From: Demequina sp. NBRC 110054
GTDB lineage: Bacteria > Actinomycetota > Actinomycetes > Actinomycetales > Demequinaceae
Assembly: GCF_002090115.1 (NCBI RefSeq)
Contig: NZ_BBRK01000006.1
Location: 1 to 64,000, forward strand
Direction: 5' to 3'
Length of the DNA: 64,000 bases
The stretch's first letter is position 1. Each line of letters begins with the position of its first letter. The translations under genes were made by a program, and so were the position numbers. This document shows, one piece after another, positions 45,321 through 54,300 of the stretch. The notes under the pieces are model-generated. The model ran no database searches. It worked only from the letters and a program-made list of their open reading frames with translations, and was not told the origin of the DNA.

Positions 45321-46313
45321 TCAACAGCCAGCGAGCGCGAGCCTCTCCTCGCCGTCGATGAGCAGCCGGGCGGTGACCTCTCCCGGCGCGCCATGGAGGT
45401 GCTCGAACGCGGCGTTGTAGGAAGCGAGCCACGCGGTCGCGGCCCATGCCACCTCGCGCTCCTCGACCGTGAAGGCCCTTCCCCGCGCGGCCTCGTACGC
45501 GACGAGGACCCGATCCCCCGTCGCGACGTCGGCGATGCGCCCCCGCTCGGGCAGCGCGACGTGGTCGACGGCAAGCGTCCCTACCAGCACGGCCTCGGGG
45601 CGCGCGGCGATCGAGTCCCAGTCGTGAACGACGGGGCGCGGAGCGCCGTCGTCGTTCACCCACCTCACGTTGAGGCCGTTGAGGTCCGTGTGGCCGACGA
45701 CGTGGGGCAGGTCCGCCGCAAGCAGCCGGTCCCGCGCACGGCGCGCGATCCGCACGAGCGCGGGCGGCAGGTCGGCCTCGATGCGGTGCGGATCCCACCG
45801 GGCGGACGCGGCGGGCGGCCATACGCGGGCGGCGTCGTGGTCGTAGTGGAGCCACGGCGGCGGGGCGAGCCCGTCGGAGTCGAGCCCCACGAGCGCGTCG
45901 ATGAGGCTCGCGAGCAGTCGCGCGTAGGGCTCAGCGGCGTCTCCCTCGGGCTCGACGTCGCCGCCGTCGCGCCACTGCTCGGCCGTGACGACCTCACCCG
46001 TCGCGCCCACGGACGCGGCCTCGCTCGTCCCGGCGGTGGCGTCACCCGCCACCCATTCGAGCGGAGCGGGCCCGGCGAGCAGTGCGGGACACTCGATACC
46101 CGCCCGCGCGGCGGCGAGCTGGGCCCGGGCCGCGGCGGCCACGTGCGCGCCCCCACCGCGTCGCTTGAGCGCGATCCGCCGTCCGTCCTCGAGCAGCACC
46201 CCGGACACGTCGGACATGGACCTCGCGCCGAAGAACACCTCGCGGGGCGCGACGCCGAGGTGCGCTGTGACCCACTCGGCGAGCGCGTCGTCCAGGATCG
46301 GTCCGCCTGCCAT
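45321..46313 (-). CDS. Aminoglycoside phosphotransferase-fold protein
   Basis: 330 residues. Catalytic loop GHTDLNGLNVRW (H-x-D-x4-N) around residue 208 and the metal-binding VHDWDS around 227 identify an APH-type kinase fold. An N-lobe with ALKRRGGG near 50 holds the ATP lysine. Substrate unknown; resistance is not implied. TAGCGT (46320-46325) is 6 nt before ATG 46313. Confidence 0.75.
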   Translation of the reverse strand: MAGGPILDDALAEWVTAHLGVAPREVFFGARSMSDVSGVLLEDGRRIALKRRGGGAHVAAAARAQLAAARAGIECPALLAGPAPLEWVAGDATAGTSEAASVGATGEVVTAEQWRDGGDVEPEGDAAEPYARLLASLIDALVGLDSDGLAPPPWLHYDHDAARVWPPAASARWDPHRIEADLPPALVRIARRARDRLLAADLPHVVGHTDLNGLNVRWVNDDGAPRPVVHDWDSIAARPEAVLVGTLAVDHVALPERGRIADVATGDRVLVAYEAARGRAFTVEEREVAWAATAWLASYNAAFEHLHGAPGEVTARLLIDGEERLALAGC

Positions 46314-46319
46314 GGGCCC

Positions 46320-46329
46320 ACGCTAGCGT
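46320..46329. promoter_or_regulatory. palindromic bidirectional -10 (ACGCTAGCGT)
   Basis: The perfect palindrome yields TAGCGT on both strands: 46320-46325 (minus), 6 nt before the phosphotransferase ATG, and 46324-46329 (plus), about 37 nt before the SSB-like ATG. Confidence 0.55.
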
Positions 46330-46366
46330 GGGGCGCATCGGTCCGGGCGAGGAGACGGAGAGCCAC

Positions 46367-46648
46367 ATGGCCTACATCGCGACGGGGCGCGTGGCAACGG
46401 AGCCGGAGCTCGCAAGCGCCGACGACGGCGTCGAGATCTGTACGTTCCGGCTCGCCGCGACCAGGCTCGACCGCTGCGGCAACCCTCAGACCGAGTGGTT
46501 CATGGTCCGGCTCCACGGTGACGATGCGGCGGTCGCTCGCGACACGATCGCGAAGGGCGCGGACGTGGTCGCGACGGGGACTCTTCGGCCGGTGCCGGGC
46601 GAATCGAGAATGCTGATCGACGGCGCATCGGTCGCACTCTCCGGCTGA
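46367..46648 (+). CDS. SSB-like single OB-fold protein
   Basis: 93 residues forming only an OB fold (MAYIATGRVATEPEL...TFRLAATR...TEWFMVRLHGDDAA...GTLRPVPGE). It lacks the flexible C-terminal tail and acidic tip of housekeeping SSB, so it is probably a secondary SSB rather than the replication protein. ATG 46367 follows GAGGAGACGGAG. Confidence 0.75.
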   Translation: MAYIATGRVATEPELASADDGVEICTFRLAATRLDRCGNPQTEWFMVRLHGDDAAVARDTIAKGADVVATGTLRPVPGESRMLIDGASVALSG

Positions 46649-46661
46649 CGAGGATGCACGA

Positions 46662-46692
46662 AGGCCCGGGCGCTCTCGGAGCGCCCGGGCCT
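46662..46692. terminator. bidirectional terminator hairpin
   Basis: AGGCCCGGGCGCTC-TCG-GAGCGCCCGGGCCT, a perfect 14-bp stem between the convergent SSB-like and helicase genes. Confidence 0.85.
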
Positions 46693-46705
46693 GTGCTGGA
46701 TCGCG

Positions 46706-48268
46706 TCAGCGTCCGCGGCGACGACCACCCGCGGAGAAGGCCGCGGCGGACGAGTAGCCGCCTCCTTGGCCGGACTGCGACGACGAGCGCCCGCGGCCGG
46801 AGCCGGAACGGCCCCCACCCGAACGCCCCTGCGGCGCGTGGCCCTGCGCGTGCTCGGCGGCGCCACGGTCGCGTCCCTGGCCGCGACCGCCGTGCGACTG
46901 CCCACCGCGGGACTGACCGCCACGCGACTGTCCGCCGCGCGAACCCGCGGCCTCGTCCCGGCGCGGTCCGCGACCCGAGCGGGCCTGACCACCCTGACCA
47001 CCCTGGCCGCCACGCGCGCCACCGGAGCGCGAGCCGCCGGAGCGACCGCGACCGCCGCCGCGCGAGCCCGACGTCTCCGACGCCGGGGCCGGCTTCACGT
47101 AGGGAGCGACCTCTCCGACCAGACGCACGACCTGCTTGGACTCGGAGTTCACGGCCTGCGCCTCGACCGTGATGGAGGCCTTGCGCAGCAGCTGCTGCGT
47201 GTCGCGGCGCTGCTCGGGCAGCACGACGGTGACGACGTCGCCGGAGGTGCCGGCGCGCGCGGTACGGCCCGAACGGTGCAGGTACGCCTTGTGCTCGGCC
47301 GGCGGGTCCACGTGGACCACGAGCTCGATGCCGTCGACGTGGACGCCGCGCGCGGCGACGTCCGTCGCGACGAGCACCTTCACGTCGCCCGACGCGAACT
47401 GGGCGAGGTTGCGGTCGCGGGCGTTCTGCGACAGGTTGCCGTGCAGGTCGACCGCGGGGATGCCGTCGGCGGTGAGCTGCTTGGCCATCTTCTTGGCCTG
47501 GTGCTTGGTGCGCATGAACAGCACGCGGCGGCCCATGCCGGAGGCGAGCGCGCGCACGACGGCCTTCTTCGAGTCCACGGAGTCGACGTGGAAGACGTGG
47601 TGCGTCATCGCGTCGACGTGCGAGTCGGCGCTGTCGACAGAGTGGAGAAGCGGGTCGCTCATGAACTTCTTGACGAGCTTGTCCACGCCGTTGTCGAGAG
47701 TCGCGGAGAACAGCAGGCGCTGGCCCCGCTTCGGGGTGGCGTTCATGATGCGCGTCACGCCGGGCAGGAAGCCGAGGTCGGCCATGTGGTCGGCCTCGTC
47801 GAGCACGGTGATCTCGACCGAGTCGAGAGAGACGATGCGCTGGCCCATGAGGTCCTCGAGGCGGCCGGGGCACGCGACGACGATGTCGACGCCGCGCGAA
47901 AGCGCCTGCTCCTGGCGACGCTGGTTGACGCCGCCGAAGATCGTGGTGGTCGACATGCCGTACGCGGCGGCGAGCGGCGCGATGACCGCGTCGATCTGGG
48001 TCGCGAGCTCGCGGGTCGGGCACAGGATCAGCGCGCGAGGCTGGCCGGCGCGGGCGCGGCCGCCCTTCGCACCGAGCCGCGCGACGACGGGCAGCGAGAA
48101 CGCGAGCGTCTTGCCGGAGCCGGTCTTGCCGCGGCCGAGCACGTCGCGGCCCGCGAGCGTGTCGGGGAGGGTGTCCTCCTGGATGGGGAACGGGGTGGTC
48201 TTGCCCTCGCGCTCGAGCACGGTGGTGAGCTGCGTGGGCACGCCGAGATCGGCGAACTGGAGAGACAT
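46706..48268 (-). CDS. DEAD-box ATP-dependent RNA helicase
   Basis: 520 residues: Q motif FPIQ (27-30), Walker A GKTGSGKT (47-54), LDEADHMAD, FSATLD and HRSGRTARAG, then a ~130-residue Gly/Arg/Ser-rich RNA-binding tail from about residue 385. RhlE/RhlB-like. It has a long leader: the best -10, TATCCT, is at 48481-48486, giving about 205 nt of 5' UTR, as in cold-responsive helicase genes. Confidence 0.95.
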   Translation of the reverse strand: MSLQFADLGVPTQLTTVLEREGKTTPFPIQEDTLPDTLAGRDVLGRGKTGSGKTLAFSLPVVARLGAKGGRARAGQPRALILCPTRELATQIDAVIAPLAAAYGMSTTTIFGGVNQRRQEQALSRGVDIVVACPGRLEDLMGQRIVSLDSVEITVLDEADHMADLGFLPGVTRIMNATPKRGQRLLFSATLDNGVDKLVKKFMSDPLLHSVDSADSHVDAMTHHVFHVDSVDSKKAVVRALASGMGRRVLFMRTKHQAKKMAKQLTADGIPAVDLHGNLSQNARDRNLAQFASGDVKVLVATDVAARGVHVDGIELVVHVDPPAEHKAYLHRSGRTARAGTSGDVVTVVLPEQRRDTQQLLRKASITVEAQAVNSESKQVVRLVGEVAPYVKPAPASETSGSRGGGRGRSGGSRSGGARGGQGGQGGQARSGRGPRRDEAAGSRGGQSRGGQSRGGQSHGGRGQGRDRGAAEHAQGHAPQGRSGGGRSGSGRGRSSSQSGQGGGYSSAAAFSAGGRRRGR

Positions 48269-48486
48269 GCAGAGTCTTTCTGTCAGGTGCCGGACGCGCG
48301 CACGCGCACATCACCCCTGCGTTCAGGGGCACCGGCAGTGGTGGCGAATCGCGGAGGTATCCGCGCTCGTTCGCCGAAGAGAGGATTTCTACGAGCCGCG
48401 CAGTATCGGGGACTGGCGCTGGCGAGAAGGAGAAGCAATCTGCGACGCATGTCGGGCCGAGCGGCCCGAACACCCGACCAGGATAG
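48269..48486 (-). promoter_or_regulatory. long 5' leader and -10 of the helicase gene
   Basis: The minus-strand TATCCT (48481-48486) is the most likely -10. The ~200-nt leader contains a GGGCCG/CGGCCC stem near 48452-48465 and no ORF. The remaining spacer (48487-48642) belongs to the GH16 gene's upstream region, where I see only a GGGAAGG ribosome site. Confidence 0.4.
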
Positions 48487-48642
48487 CAGGCGGGTCCCGC
48501 TCCCGCGTGAGACTTTCCTCTCACAGGCTTCCCAAATGCACCGATATGCCCGATTCTGGGAACGCTCGACCCTCACGCGGGCCACGCTCGCGATGCATCT
48601 GTCCGCCATGCCGTCCGGAAGCGGCTACGGGAAGGTCCCCTC

Positions 48643-50739
48643 ATGCACCGCTCGCTCGCGCCCAGGCTCGGCGCCGCGCTCGCCGCCGTCGGCCTGGTGA
48701 CCCTGGGATGCGCCACGGCCGCGACGTCGGGTCTCGACGCGCACGCCGACGCCCTGAGCGGCACGCAGTCCGCCGCCGCGCAGGACGCGCAGGGCTCCGG
48801 GGGCCAGACCGCGGGATCTGCGTCGGACGGCGATGCCGAGGGCGAGCAGGCGCAGTCCGCCTCATACGAGGCCATCGCTTCCGACACCACGAGTGCCGAG
48901 GCTACGGGTTCAGAGGCGCCGGGCGACGAGTCCACCTCGTCGACGGATTCCGCGACCGGCGCGTCGCCCTCCGCCTCCGCGGAGCCGGGTCACACGCTCG
49001 CGACGCTCCTGGTCGACCCGCTCGGCCTCAACGTCGACCTCGACCCGGACCTCGACGAGGATGCGGCCGAGGAGGCCGCCCCCGCCGAGCCCGAGACGCC
49101 CTCGACGGTACCCGTACCGATCGTGCCGGTGCGCGAGGCAGGATCAGGGATCACAGTCGTGGCCTCGAGCACCGCGAGCGACCGCAGCGTGCAGGCCCTG
49201 ACCGACGCCGGCGACGCCGCAACCAACGACACGGGCGAGGCGTGGGAGGCCGCGTCGTCGGGCGAGCAGTGGGTCGAGCTGCGCTTCGACGAGCCGCGCA
49301 CCATCTCCGCCGTGGAGCTCTTCGGCTCCGACGACGACACCGGCACGGTCTCGTGGGGCCAGCTCGCGTTCTCGGACGGCACCAGCGTCCTCGTCGGCGG
49401 CGTGATCGCGGGCGACGCACCTCCGACCACGGTCGCATTCCCGTCACGCACCGTGACGTCGGTGCGCTTCGAGATCACGGGGACGCTCGACGGCACCCCC
49501 GCGTCGCTGCGCGAGATCGTCGTGCACGACACGGGATCCGTCGTCCCCCAGTACGTGGGCGCCGACGCCTCCACCCTGATGCCCACGCAGACCGCGACGG
49601 CCGCGCAGGCCTGCGAGACCCCCTTCGGCGACGTCGACCACTCCCGCCTGCACCTCGTCTGCCCCGATACCGGCGCGACGCTGACCGGCGTGTCCAGCAT
49701 CGTGCTCGCGGGACCGAGAAACACGACCGCCACGGTGACCGCCTGGGCCCCCGCATCGTCCGGATCCTCGACGGGAAGCGTGACGACCATCGGGACCGTA
49801 GCGCTTGACTCGAACGGCTACGGGACGTTCACGCCGTCCGTGGCGACCCTCGCGGACCTCATGGCCGGCCCCCTGCCCCTGCGTTTCACGCTGCCGGATG
49901 GCGGTGACCTCACCGCGCAGTTCTGGAACCCCGGCGGCGTCCCGACTGCGGAGGCCTCCTCGAGCGCGGCGACCGACGGGCTCGCGCTCGTCTACGACCT
50001 GGACTTCCGCGAGGACGTGTCGATCGCGAAGGGCGGCGTCGACGCCCTCTTCTCCTCGAACAAGCCCAACTCCGGCGGCACTGGCGACGAGTACGGCGCC
50101 GCGATCTTCGCCGACCCCAGCGCGGGCTACGGCAACCTCACGCGAGTCGCTGACGAGTACCTGCGGATGCGGACGTCGCCGCTGCCGGAGGGCGAGTCAG
50201 ACCCGAACAAGTGGGGCCGCGACAAGGTGGGCGGCATGCTGGCCTCGGGAGGCGCGGCGGGCAGCGGCCTCGCGGCGCAGTACGGGTACTTCGAGGCGCG
50301 TCTCCTCGCCCCCGATGCTCCCGGCACCTGGCCGGCGTTCTGGCTGCTGTCGGCGGGCCAGTTGCGTCAGGGCTTCGAGGAGACGCCGGTGGACGAGGTC
50401 GACATCGCGGAGATCTACGGCGTCGACTCGACCAAGTACTGCCTCGCCGTCCACGGCTGGCTCACTCCCGAAGGGGCGGACGACATCGCCTGCGAGGGCT
50501 ACGAGCACCTGGACGATGTGGCGCTCAGCTGGCACACGTACGGCGCCAGGATCACGGAGGACGGGGCGGAGTTCTACCTGGACGGCGTGAAGGTCGACCA
50601 GATGGGACCGCTGCCCAACGACGACGAGCCGTTCCACTTCCTCGTGACGATGGCGCTCGGCGGAGGCTGGGACGTGGATCTGTCGGCCACGGACGGCATC
50701 ACCGACCTGTACGTCGATTACGTGCGGGTCTACGCCTGA
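48643..50739 (+). CDS. GH16 beta-glucanase-type lipoprotein with discoidin-like domain
   Basis: 698 residues: lipoprotein signal (lipobox VTLGC, Cys23), a long Ser/Ala/Asp/Glu-rich linker to ~165, an F5/8C-like domain (~170-300, WVELRFDEPRTISAVELFG), a small beta domain (~305-435) and a GH16 domain with the catalytic signature DEVDIAEIYG (E-x-D-x-x-E, near residue 588). It would cut beta-1,3/1,4-linked glucans at the cell surface. GGGAAGG precedes ATG 48643. A GGACGATGCG copy (49752-49761) lies in a Ser-rich linker. Confidence 0.85.
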   Translation: MHRSLAPRLGAALAAVGLVTLGCATAATSGLDAHADALSGTQSAAAQDAQGSGGQTAGSASDGDAEGEQAQSASYEAIASDTTSAEATGSEAPGDESTSSTDSATGASPSASAEPGHTLATLLVDPLGLNVDLDPDLDEDAAEEAAPAEPETPSTVPVPIVPVREAGSGITVVASSTASDRSVQALTDAGDAATNDTGEAWEAASSGEQWVELRFDEPRTISAVELFGSDDDTGTVSWGQLAFSDGTSVLVGGVIAGDAPPTTVAFPSRTVTSVRFEITGTLDGTPASLREIVVHDTGSVVPQYVGADASTLMPTQTATAAQACETPFGDVDHSRLHLVCPDTGATLTGVSSIVLAGPRNTTATVTAWAPASSGSSTGSVTTIGTVALDSNGYGTFTPSVATLADLMAGPLPLRFTLPDGGDLTAQFWNPGGVPTAEASSSAATDGLALVYDLDFREDVSIAKGGVDALFSSNKPNSGGTGDEYGAAIFADPSAGYGNLTRVADEYLRMRTSPLPEGESDPNKWGRDKVGGMLASGGAAGSGLAAQYGYFEARLLAPDAPGTWPAFWLLSAGQLRQGFEETPVDEVDIAEIYGVDSTKYCLAVHGWLTPEGADDIACEGYEHLDDVALSWHTYGARITEDGAEFYLDGVKVDQMGPLPNDDEPFHFLVTMALGGGWDVDLSATDGITDLYVDYVRVYA

Positions 50740-50774
50740 ACCTGCACCGCCCGGAAGGCCCTGGCGCCTCGGCC

Positions 50775-51713
50775 CTAGTGGAGCGAGCCCACCATGTCGG
50801 CGAAGGCGCCGCGCGCCTCGACGGCGACGCCGCCCTGGCCGTTGGGCCGGGAGATGGTGTGCAGCGCCGCGCCGTCCCACCAGTACAGGTGCGGGGACAG
50901 CGCGCCGGCCGCTCCCGACGACGAGCGGGCGACGAACTGCGCGGCGGCGCTGATCGCCTGTACCGAGCCCGCGCCCTCGACCGCGTGCAGCACGATGCCG
51001 TGCCGGTGCGGCGCCCCCACGACCACGCCGCGAGGGAGGGCCCGCGGGCCGTAGACCTCGTGGAGCAGCGCCGGCATGTCGAGGATCCGCCCGGCGAAGA
51101 AGTAGGACTCCGAGGACAGCAGCGTGAGCACCGCTCCGGGTTGGACCTCGAGGTCCTCGCGGTCCTCGATGGGCGTGGCGAGCGTCCGTGCGCGGCCGGC
51201 GGCCCAGAGCGCCTCGACGTCGCGCCCCGCGAGCGCGTCGCCACCGAGCATCTGGACGCTGTCGGGGAAGTCGAGCGCGAGCACCTCGACCACCCCCTCG
51301 GCGACGGGCCTCGCCTGCTCCGCGGTGAGCGGCGTGCCGGGCTCGGACAGCGCGGCCGCCGGCAGAACGCGCGCGTGGACGATGCCGATCATGTCCTGGT
51401 CCGACAGGTCGGCCGCAGCGAGCGGCGGGTTGAGCAGCGTCTCGACGTGGCCGTGGACGATCGCTCCCCACGCGCGCGGGTCGGGCGAGGCCTTGACGCA
51501 CGCGACGGCGAGGTTCCACAGGCCGAAGGCGCGCCCGTCCTCCGCGATCACTGCTCCCCGCGCGGGCCTGACGTGGAGCCCCCCTGCGGCGAACGCGTCG
51601 ATCACGAGCCCCCTGAACGTGTGCGCCTCCTCCGCGGTCAGGAACGTCAGCTCCGGATCCTGCGGTTGCTGCTGCGGTTCCTGAGCGCGCTCGCGCCGAC
51701 GTCGTCCGAACAT
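50775..51713 (-). CDS. Conserved hypothetical protein
   Basis: 312 residues with an Arg/Gln-rich N terminus (MFGRRRRERAQEPQQQPQ) and a soluble alpha/beta body. No catalytic motif or family I can name. ATG 51713 is chosen; upstream in-frame codons have no coding character. Convergent with the GH16 gene. Confidence 0.6.
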   Translation of the reverse strand: MFGRRRRERAQEPQQQPQDPELTFLTAEEAHTFRGLVIDAFAAGGLHVRPARGAVIAEDGRAFGLWNLAVACVKASPDPRAWGAIVHGHVETLLNPPLAAADLSDQDMIGIVHARVLPAAALSEPGTPLTAEQARPVAEGVVEVLALDFPDSVQMLGGDALAGRDVEALWAAGRARTLATPIEDREDLEVQPGAVLTLLSSESYFFAGRILDMPALLHEVYGPRALPRGVVVGAPHRHGIVLHAVEGAGSVQAISAAAQFVARSSSGAAGALSPHLYWWDGAALHTISRPNGQGGVAVEARGAFADMVGSLH

Positions 51714-51992
51714 GGAATCCCCCAGATGATGCCGTCGCGCACCGCGCCCCCGCACGGTACCGGCGAGCCCACTTTGCCGTATCGGAAAGGTCCGACGCAA
51801 GGGTCATCCCTGGCAATCACCCCATTCACGGGGATTCCCGCACGCACCGGACGGGTTTTCGCGGCACCCGAGAGCACTTGACGATGTGTCCAAGCAGACA
51901 TCGGCGCGTCTCACCCGCCCCCTGCGGGTACCGATGGGACATTTGGACGCCCGTGATCCCCGCGCGAGCGCAGTCCCCAAAGGAGTAGGACC
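51714..51992. other. divergent intergenic region with hairpins
   Basis: 279 bp between two hypothetical genes. It has TTGACG (near 51878) without a good -10, an ACCCGC-CCCCT-GCGGGT hairpin near 51915, and the ribosome site AAAGGAG just before 51993. No ORF. Confidence 0.4.
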
Positions 51993-52418
51993 ATGAAGCC
52001 GACGCTCACCCCCGGCTCGCCACTCGCGAAGGCCGCCGATGCGGCCCTGCAGTGGGGCCATTCGATGGAGACTCTCACGGGCACGCCGCTCGAGCAGATC
52101 CAGCGCACGTCGCGCATCGCCGCATGGCTGCTCGGCCAGGGCATCTCCCCCGTGATCATCCAGACTCCTTCCACGGAGTACGCCGCCTGCATGCGGGACG
52201 ACCTTGACCGCGAATGGATCGACCGGGGCGCGTGCTGGACCGTGAACCCGCCCGTGGGCACGCCGACGTTCCCCGAGAGTGCCGTGGTCGCGGTGCTCGA
52301 CGAGGCGGACGCGGAGCGCACCGAGACGCTCGACGAGGACACCAAGCCTCACGTGATCCTCACTGCGACGGGGATCCTCCGCATCGTCCTCAACCACCCG
52401 GTGCGGGGTCCGCGCTAG
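51993..52418 (+). CDS. Conserved hypothetical protein
   Basis: 141 residues, no signal or membrane segment. It contains TGTPLEQIQRTSRIAAWLLG and a C-terminal HVILTATGILRIVLNHPV strand pair. No family recognised. Its end overlaps the convergent HAD-like gene by 4 nt and has a GGACGATGCG copy (52380-52389, minus). Confidence 0.6.
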   Translation: MKPTLTPGSPLAKAADAALQWGHSMETLTGTPLEQIQRTSRIAAWLLGQGISPVIIQTPSTEYAACMRDDLDREWIDRGACWTVNPPVGTPTFPESAVVAVLDEADAERTETLDEDTKPHVILTATGILRIVLNHPVRGPR

Positions 52419-52966
52419 GCGTCATCCGCCCGCAGCGCGTGCCTGACGAAGGCGCCGATCTCCGCGAGCTCCTGGGGCGCGAGACCGACCTCGGACGCGG
52501 GCGACACCGCGAGCAGACGCCCTCCCGGCCACGACTCGGGCCCGGGCAGCGCCGCATCGTCCAGCGAGGCCCGCCAGGAGTCGATCAGGTCGTCGATCCA
52601 CACCACGGCATCGTGAGACGCCACCGCCTCGCGCGCCCGCGCAGCCTTCCACCAGCCCGGTCCCGCGAAGTGGTTCTCGCCATCGCCGGGCGCGAGCGCC
52701 GGCCACCCGCGTCCCAGGTCGATCGCCGGCGCGAGCCGCTTGGGCGCCTGCCGACCCCACGTGGTGCACCACGCGCCGTCGACGCCGGGCAGCCACGCGA
52801 GCCGGCGCAGCTCCTCGACCATCGCCGTCGAGTACTCGACGCCGAGCATCCCGCCGACGGGCGCGGTCTCCCATGACTCGGCGGGCCACACGTCGCCGTG
52901 CGAGCCGGGCATGGCCTGCGGGGCGATGACGCCGTCGACGTCGAGCAGGAGCAGGACCCGAGCCAT
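52415..52966 (-). CDS. HAD-like hydrolase domain protein
   Basis: 183 residues. LLLLDVDGVIAP (residues 4-15) is HAD motif I, and a late DAVVWIDD segment provides the motif IV acidic pair. Resembles small HAD proteins of unknown substrate. The leaderless -10 TAGCTT (52973-52978) is 6 nt before ATG 52966 and includes the TAG stop codon of the upstream gene. Confidence 0.7.
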   Translation of the reverse strand: MARVLLLLDVDGVIAPQAMPGSHGDVWPAESWETAPVGGMLGVEYSTAMVEELRRLAWLPGVDGAWCTTWGRQAPKRLAPAIDLGRGWPALAPGDGENHFAGPGWWKAARAREAVASHDAVVWIDDLIDSWRASLDDAALPGPESWPGGRLLAVSPASEVGLAPQELAEIGAFVRHALRADDA

Positions 52967-52975
52967 GCGGTGAAG

Positions 52976-53287
52976 CTACCGGGCGAGGTCGAACACGACG
53001 ACGCGCTCGCTCCACTCCCCGATCGCCGCCGCGACCGGAAGGTGCTCGGGGTGATCCAGGTAGCCGTCGCGCGCGACCGCGTCCTCGAACGTGACCACGA
53101 GGCCCCAGTCGAAGCCATCCTCAAGACCCTCGGAGCTCGCGCTCGCGCCCTCGACCGCGTCGACCACACCGTCGATCGTCGACGTGAACCCCGCGACGCG
53201 GCGCCCCACGTCGTCGAGCACGCGGGACGGCATGTCCTCGCGCCATCGCACCAGCACCACATGGACCAGACTTCCCGTCTCGCTCAT
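52976..53287 (-). CDS. Dabb-family stress-responsive alpha/beta-barrel protein
   Basis: 103 residues: VHVVLVRWRED, a central YLDHPEHLPVAAAIGEW and a C-terminal VVVFDLAR, the pattern of dimeric ferredoxin-like Dabb domains. Function unknown. AAGACT lies 6 nt before ATG 53287. Its stop is part of the next gene's -10. Confidence 0.75.
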   Translation of the reverse strand: MSETGSLVHVVLVRWREDMPSRVLDDVGRRVAGFTSTIDGVVDAVEGASASSEGLEDGFDWGLVVTFEDAVARDGYLDHPEHLPVAAAIGEWSERVVVFDLAR

Positions 53288-53474
53288 GCGTCGAGTCTTG
53301 CACCAGGAGTGCCTCGGCGCGCGCCCGACGGCCGCTTGCAAGGGCGAGCCTCGTCCTCCTCGGGGCCGCAAGGAGCCTACCCCGCGGGGGACCTTGGTCC
53401 CCCGCTCACCCCGGGAAGACGGCGCTCGGGGACGATTCTGCGGAGAGCCTGAGCGACACATGTCATTCTCAGGT
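53288..53474. other. intergenic region upstream of tetR-type gene
   Basis: It contains a GGGGGACC/GGTCCCCC inverted repeat at 53385-53404 and a motif-like variant GGACGATTCTGCG near 53430. No ORF supported. Confidence 0.4.
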
Positions 53475-53529
53475 TTGACGGTGTTGTGCACCCATGCGAA
53501 CATGAATTTCCAGCGCCTGATGGAAATTC
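53475..53529 (+). promoter_or_regulatory. TetR-gene promoter with perfect 9-8-9 operator
   Basis: -35 TTGACG (53475-53480), 17-bp spacer, weak -10 GAACAT (53498-53503), then the perfect inverted repeat GAATTTCCA-N8-TGGAAATTC (53504-53529) over the transcription start. Typical TetR autorepression layout. No second copy is seen before either GH2 gene. Confidence 0.75.
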
Positions 53530-53552
53530 AAAGACGAAGGAGGTCCGGCGCC

Positions 53553-54245
53553 ATGATCGACGACGATTCGGACACCACGGCGAGCAACCTCGCACCCATC
53601 GCCTCCTTCCCCTCAGCACCGGCCGCAGGGCGCGACGAGGCGACCTCCAAGGGGCCGCGGGGCCCTTACAAGAAGTCCGCACAGACCCGCGCGGCAATCC
53701 TCGCCGCGGCCACCGACGTGTTCGCCGAGAAGGGCTATCACGCGAGCTCGATGCGCGAGATCGCGCGGCGCTGCGACATCGACCAGTCGACCGTGACGCA
53801 CCACTTCCCGAACAAGTCGGCCCTCCTGCTGTCCCTCATGCAGGAACGCGACGCCCAGGGCGACGAGGTCATCGCCGCCGCCCATCCCGACTCCCTCGAC
53901 CAGATCCCCCGCGCCGTCATCGCACTCGCGGAGCACAACGCGCGCACGCCCGAGATCATCGCGCTCTACACGCTCCTTGCGGCCGAGTCGGCCACTCCCG
54001 ATCACCCGCTTGAGGAGTTCTTCAAGGCGCGCACGGCGCGGGTCCGCGAAGGCTTCCAGGGATGGTTTGCGGACCTGGAGGAGGCGGGCCGGCTCCGTAG
54101 CGACGTCACGCCCGAGTTCGCCGCGACGGCCTTCCTCGCCCTCTGGGAAGGCGTCCAGCTCCACTGGCTGATCGACCGCGATTACGTGGACGTGGTCGCG
54201 ACCCTCGAGGGCTTCCTTCGAGTGATCATGCGCGACGCCGACTGA
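53553..54245 (+). CDS. TetR-family regulator
   Basis: 230 residues. A disordered N-terminal stretch (~40) precedes the TetR helix-turn-helix (QTRAAILAAATDVFAEKGYHASSMREIARRCDIDQSTVTHHFPNK) and a ligand-binding domain. AAGGAGG precedes ATG 53553. It is 55 bp upstream of the first GH2 gene in the same direction, so it probably represses that cluster from its operator at 53504-53529. Ligand likely a glycoside or sugar (inference). Confidence 0.9.
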   Translation: MIDDDSDTTASNLAPIASFPSAPAAGRDEATSKGPRGPYKKSAQTRAAILAAATDVFAEKGYHASSMREIARRCDIDQSTVTHHFPNKSALLLSLMQERDAQGDEVIAAAHPDSLDQIPRAVIALAEHNARTPEIIALYTLLAAESATPDHPLEEFFKARTARVREGFQGWFADLEEAGRLRSDVTPEFAATAFLALWEGVQLHWLIDRDYVDVVATLEGFLRVIMRDAD

Positions 54246-54300
54246 TGACCCTCCTCATGCTTGACCACCACCCTCCATCCCAGAAAAGAGTGCAGCACCG

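Noticed and set aside
45321-46313. Aminoglycoside resistance gene
   Set aside because: The APH-type motifs show only the fold; overall sequence is not like known resistance enzymes and no mobile context is present.
53385-53404. Intrinsic terminator at a GGGGGACC inverted repeat
   Set aside because: It lies upstream of both divergent genes, so it ends neither; possible structure only.
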